A DNA stretch of 64,000 nt from Parasponia andersonii (lineage: Eukaryota > Streptophyta > Magnoliopsida > Rosales > Cannabaceae), in the NCBI GenBank assembly GCA_002914805.1, contig JXTB01000177.1, forward strand, positions 193,790 to 257,789, given 5' to 3'. Under the pieces are notes generated by a model. The model did not search any database and was not told where the DNA came from. It saw nothing but the letters and a program-made list of their open reading frames with translations. Below are positions 60,970 through 64,000 of the stretch, one piece after another; positions within the stretch are counted from its first letter, which is position 1; each line of letters opens with the position of its first letter. The translations under genes were made by a program, and so were the position numbers.

Positions 60970-62454
60970 AACTAATCCATACTAAGAATGACATCAAATT
61001 GTTGCAAAGGCAATACAATCAAATCAGCCAATAAATCTTTACCATCAATCATAATCAGACAATCTCGACACACAGTGGAGACATCAGCTGCTCCACCCAT
61101 TGGTGTGCCCAATGTCAAAACAGATTCCAAGATAGAACATTTCAATTCCAACAATTGAGCAAATAGTAAGGATATAGAAGAATTTGTAGCACCAGTATCA
61201 AATAAAACATGAGTCCAGGAGTATGACATGAGAATCCTTGTCGGTCTGATCTCGACCATCTTCCATTCCAGTGATAGCAAATACTTGCCCAGAAACTTTC
61301 TCTTTCCTTTTGTTACCTCTGTCTTGGTCAGGTTGACTGTTACTAGCTCCTGGACCGGTGCTAGTATATCCGCATCCTCCCTGATTACCAGAAGCTTGCA
61401 AAGTCTTGAAATTCTGGGTAAAGTCTGAATCGTGTGGCCTATACTGACGCTGGTACTGGGAACCAAAAGATTGCTGGAAATTAGAAGAATTAAACACCTG
61501 AGTTTGGTTCTGGGCTGGCCTTATCTGGTTTCCCTGGAATGGTACAGTTGCACTTTAGCTCTCTTGTGGCCCACTTTGAGATGAGGTTGGCTTCTGTTGA
61601 CAGAAAGGACAAGACTTCTTCTGATGGCCCTGTTGGCCACAGTGAAGACACCCATATGGTCCAAACCATCCTCTTCCAGAAAAGCCACGACTCTGAGAAC
61701 TCTGTGATTGTAATTGCCTTTGGCTTTTACTATTGGCCTTTCTATCATTACCTCTTCTCCTCGACTGTTCCCTTAAAGTTGATTTGTCATCAAGAAAGGC
61801 TTCTGCTTTCTATGCCGTAGAAATAAGATCAACCAAGTTAACAAAATGCTGAGTCACAATCTTCTCTAAAATAGCTGGTCTCAGAGCTTCCATAAATTTA
61901 ACAATCTGAAGAGTAGGGTCAATTCCCAATGCATAGGCATACTATGCCAACTCCATGAACTGGATATAATACTCATTCATAGTAAACTTACCTTGTCTAA
62001 GTCATTCATACTCTTTAATCATAGTAGATCTGTGACTTGCATTGGAATAATATTCTCTAAACAACCCTTCAAAGACATCCCAAGTCATACCGGTCTCCTA
62101 TCGTGACAACTTGATAGTTTCCCACTAGTTAACAGCACCATCAGATAGCTTATAAATAGCAAAAACCACTTGGAACTCAACAGGTGTCCTAATGGTCGTA
62201 AAGATCTTTTTGATTTCCCTGAGCTATCTTTCAGCTACAGTGGGGTCCGGTTTACCATTGAAAGTTGGCAGACTCAGCTTGACGAAATCCTTGAAAAAGC
62301 TGGCCTGACGAGCCTCGGGATCTCGCTGAGCCCTTAATCCTGATATTTCCTGTATAGCATCATATCAATCTGCTAATGGTTCTAGAATTTCTCGTTGTGG
62401 AGGAGGAGTATCATTTCTTGGCTCTTGCCTCGGTACTCTTCTTCTCGGAGGCAT
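60970..62454 (-). pseudogene. gag and protease region of the Tekay-like element
   Basis: Begins at 62454 with MPPRRRVPRQEP, a typical Tekay gag start. A CCHC zinc knuckle (CLHCGQQGHQKKSC) lies at about 61620-61665, and the retropepsin motif LFDTGATNSSIS at about 61165-61203. Fossil part. Confidence 0.88.
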
Positions 62455-62580
62455 TTTACTGGTCTGTATACACATGCCAAAGTGTCAGTGAGACAATGAT
62501 GCTGAATTTCAAAATACTCTTTTTGTTTTAATAATTACAATCTAATCTAACGATGCCACATCCAAAGTAGACAAACATCT

Positions 62581-62592
62581 GCTATGATACAA
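62581..62592 (-). other. Primer-binding site of the Tekay-like element (tRNA-iMet-like)
   Basis: Minus strand reads TGTATCATAGC here, close to TGGTATCAGAGC, a few bases inside the 5' LTR edge. Confidence 0.6.
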
Positions 62593-62600
62593 AAATTTTC

Positions 62601-64000
62601 TATCACGGCCCAAACTCCAGGTCAGTGGCAGAAAGAGAATTTCACAAGTGGAAATTCAAAGGCTATTTTAGAAAAATTCATAAAAATAATTTAAAAAAAA
62701 AATTCTCATAGTTTTGTGATCATCATTAGACTTAGATTGTTAATGAAATTTATTAAAATAAACCAAGTATCATTATCAGTAGTCTCATAATCCAACACAC
62801 TAGTTATACAGACAGAGTCTTTGAAACAAGCCCATTAATATTTAATATAAGCCAAAATAAATAACAGTGTTATTTACATAGTTTCCAATTTCCTACACAG
62901 TAACCAACTCCTCAATCCTTTGCTCTCGAGTTTCCAAAGTCACACCGAGCACTGCCTGAGAGGGGAAAAGTAAGGGATGAGTACTCACATACTCAGCAGG
63001 AATTTAATTACCCTTTAGATTGATGCAATTTCTCAAATCTACATGGTTAGTTCCTTTAAATCCATGTATAAATCAAATTTATAAATCCATTAGTATCCAG
63101 AATAGTCATATATTAAAAACCAAAATCAAAACCACATCATTGTACATATCATACATCAACAAGGATATAAGTGAGCTCTCATCCTTCCATCACGACCCTG
63201 TAATACCTCTATAGCAAGGCTACCATGCATCTAATAATCAAATCATGGTTTAAAAATCCAACTTGGCATTATTCTGGGATTTATTGTAACATGGGTAGTA
63301 CACCACTGGTTTACCCCAAAATTAGTATGTAAAAATATATAAAATAATTTATGCAATCCAATTCGAGTATAACCTAACACTTAACAATACTTTCTTTAAC
63401 TATTGTAAAATCACGATTTTTTATAAATAAATTTTAATGCAAATAAAATCCAAAACAAATATAAAAATTAGGTAATCGAACCCCTACCTTGATGTGGTAG
63501 TAATACCAGGTCAATAACGCTTGAAAAATCCCCGGTTAGTTACTTAGGTGCTTAAATGACAATTTTTAGTTCCTAGTAAGTCTACTTGAAAAAGTGACTT
63601 TTCCACCAGAACTTTAATACAGAAATGGAGGTCACCATTGAATTTAGAGCACCCAAAAATGTTAGGTCAGATATATACTTTGTCAGAAATAGGTTCTGAT
63701 GCTGGACTGGCCCGTGGCACGTAAAATGGTGCAATTTGTGCCACGAAATTTCAATTTTCATTCCACAACGAAACATAGTGATATTGTATATCAAAATTCA
63801 TGTCTCGACCTTACTGAGTCCAAATTCGAAAATCAGAACTCAGTTTCGAGGTCCCTAGCATTAATTAAGCCCAAAAATCTGAGAATTACATAAATACCAC
63901 CTTTTGAAACTAATTAAAAAAATATTCTTTTTTTAATTACTATTTCCCACACTTTCTGTTACCCTTTTTACTTTTACCAACTATAATTATTCATAATTTT
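62601..64000 (-). repeat. 5' LTR of the Tekay-like element, cut by the window edge
   Basis: Starts (plus strand) TATCACGGCCCAAAC, the complement of the LTR end GGTCGTGACA of this family, and matches the left LTR throughout. It contains the shared GATGAGTACTCACATACTCAG stretch at 62976-62997. Continues past 64000. Confidence 0.88.

Larger units (their letters stand above)
55888..64000 (-). mobile_element. Ty3/gypsy chromovirus, Tekay-like, running off the right edge
   Basis: Minus-strand element: 5' LTR at the right (62601 to beyond 64000), then primer site, gag, protease, reverse transcriptase, RNase H, integrase, and 3' LTR at the left (55888 to about 57800). The two LTR copies align closely but with scattered differences, so it is of moderate age. 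Tekay lineage is inferred from the integrase tail (FLKVMPRCGITRFGLKGKL, then HVSILRKYVPD). The element is broken, with around ten or more breaks by eye. Outer target duplication is not visible as the right end is cut off. Fossil. Confidence 0.92.

Overview
The window is nuclear DNA of a flowering plant, almost certainly a eudicot. It is AT-rich, its genes are split by canonical GT-AG introns, their products match plant families along their length, and about half of the sequence is LTR-retrotransposon remains. The species cannot be named from the sequence alone.

Left third (about 2.5-14.8 kb): two ordinary genes on the minus strand. The first encodes a plastid class II DAHP synthase, the entry enzyme of the shikimate pathway (5 coding exons, 521 aa). 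The second encodes a small PABPN1-type nuclear poly(A)-binding protein (6 coding exons, 197 aa); its 3-kb third intron holds a SINE-like insert. A MITE with perfect 22-bp inverted ends lies between them.

Middle (about 14.8-29.8 kb): no gene seen. It holds three probable solo LTRs, each with TG...CA ends and an exact 5-bp target duplication, a hAT-type MITE with an exact 8-bp target duplication, and a 592-base assembly gap (27849-28440).

29.9-36.8 kb: one plus-strand gene of 16 coding exons encoding a 537-aa Spinster-like major-facilitator transporter. Intron 1 carries a likely small solo LTR and two later introns carry short tandem duplications. A 5'-truncated LINE end with an RNase H domain lies just downstream.

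38.8-64 kb: a stack of nested retroelement fossils. An old minus-strand copia element is preserved in separated pieces. A gypsy-type solo LTR lies inside it, and a 9.5-kb LTR element without recognisable gag or pol (LARD-like, Tat/Athila-like ends) lies inside that LTR. This LARD-like element itself contains an unclassified 3.65-kb insert and a Tourist-like MITE. A separate Tork-type copia element with intact-looking ends is also inserted in the old copia. Finally a minus-strand Tekay-like chromovirus runs off the right edge. All retroelements are treated as fossils. No RNA gene, CRISPR or other autonomous novel system was found. The least explained segment is the 3.65-kb insert at 46768-50417.
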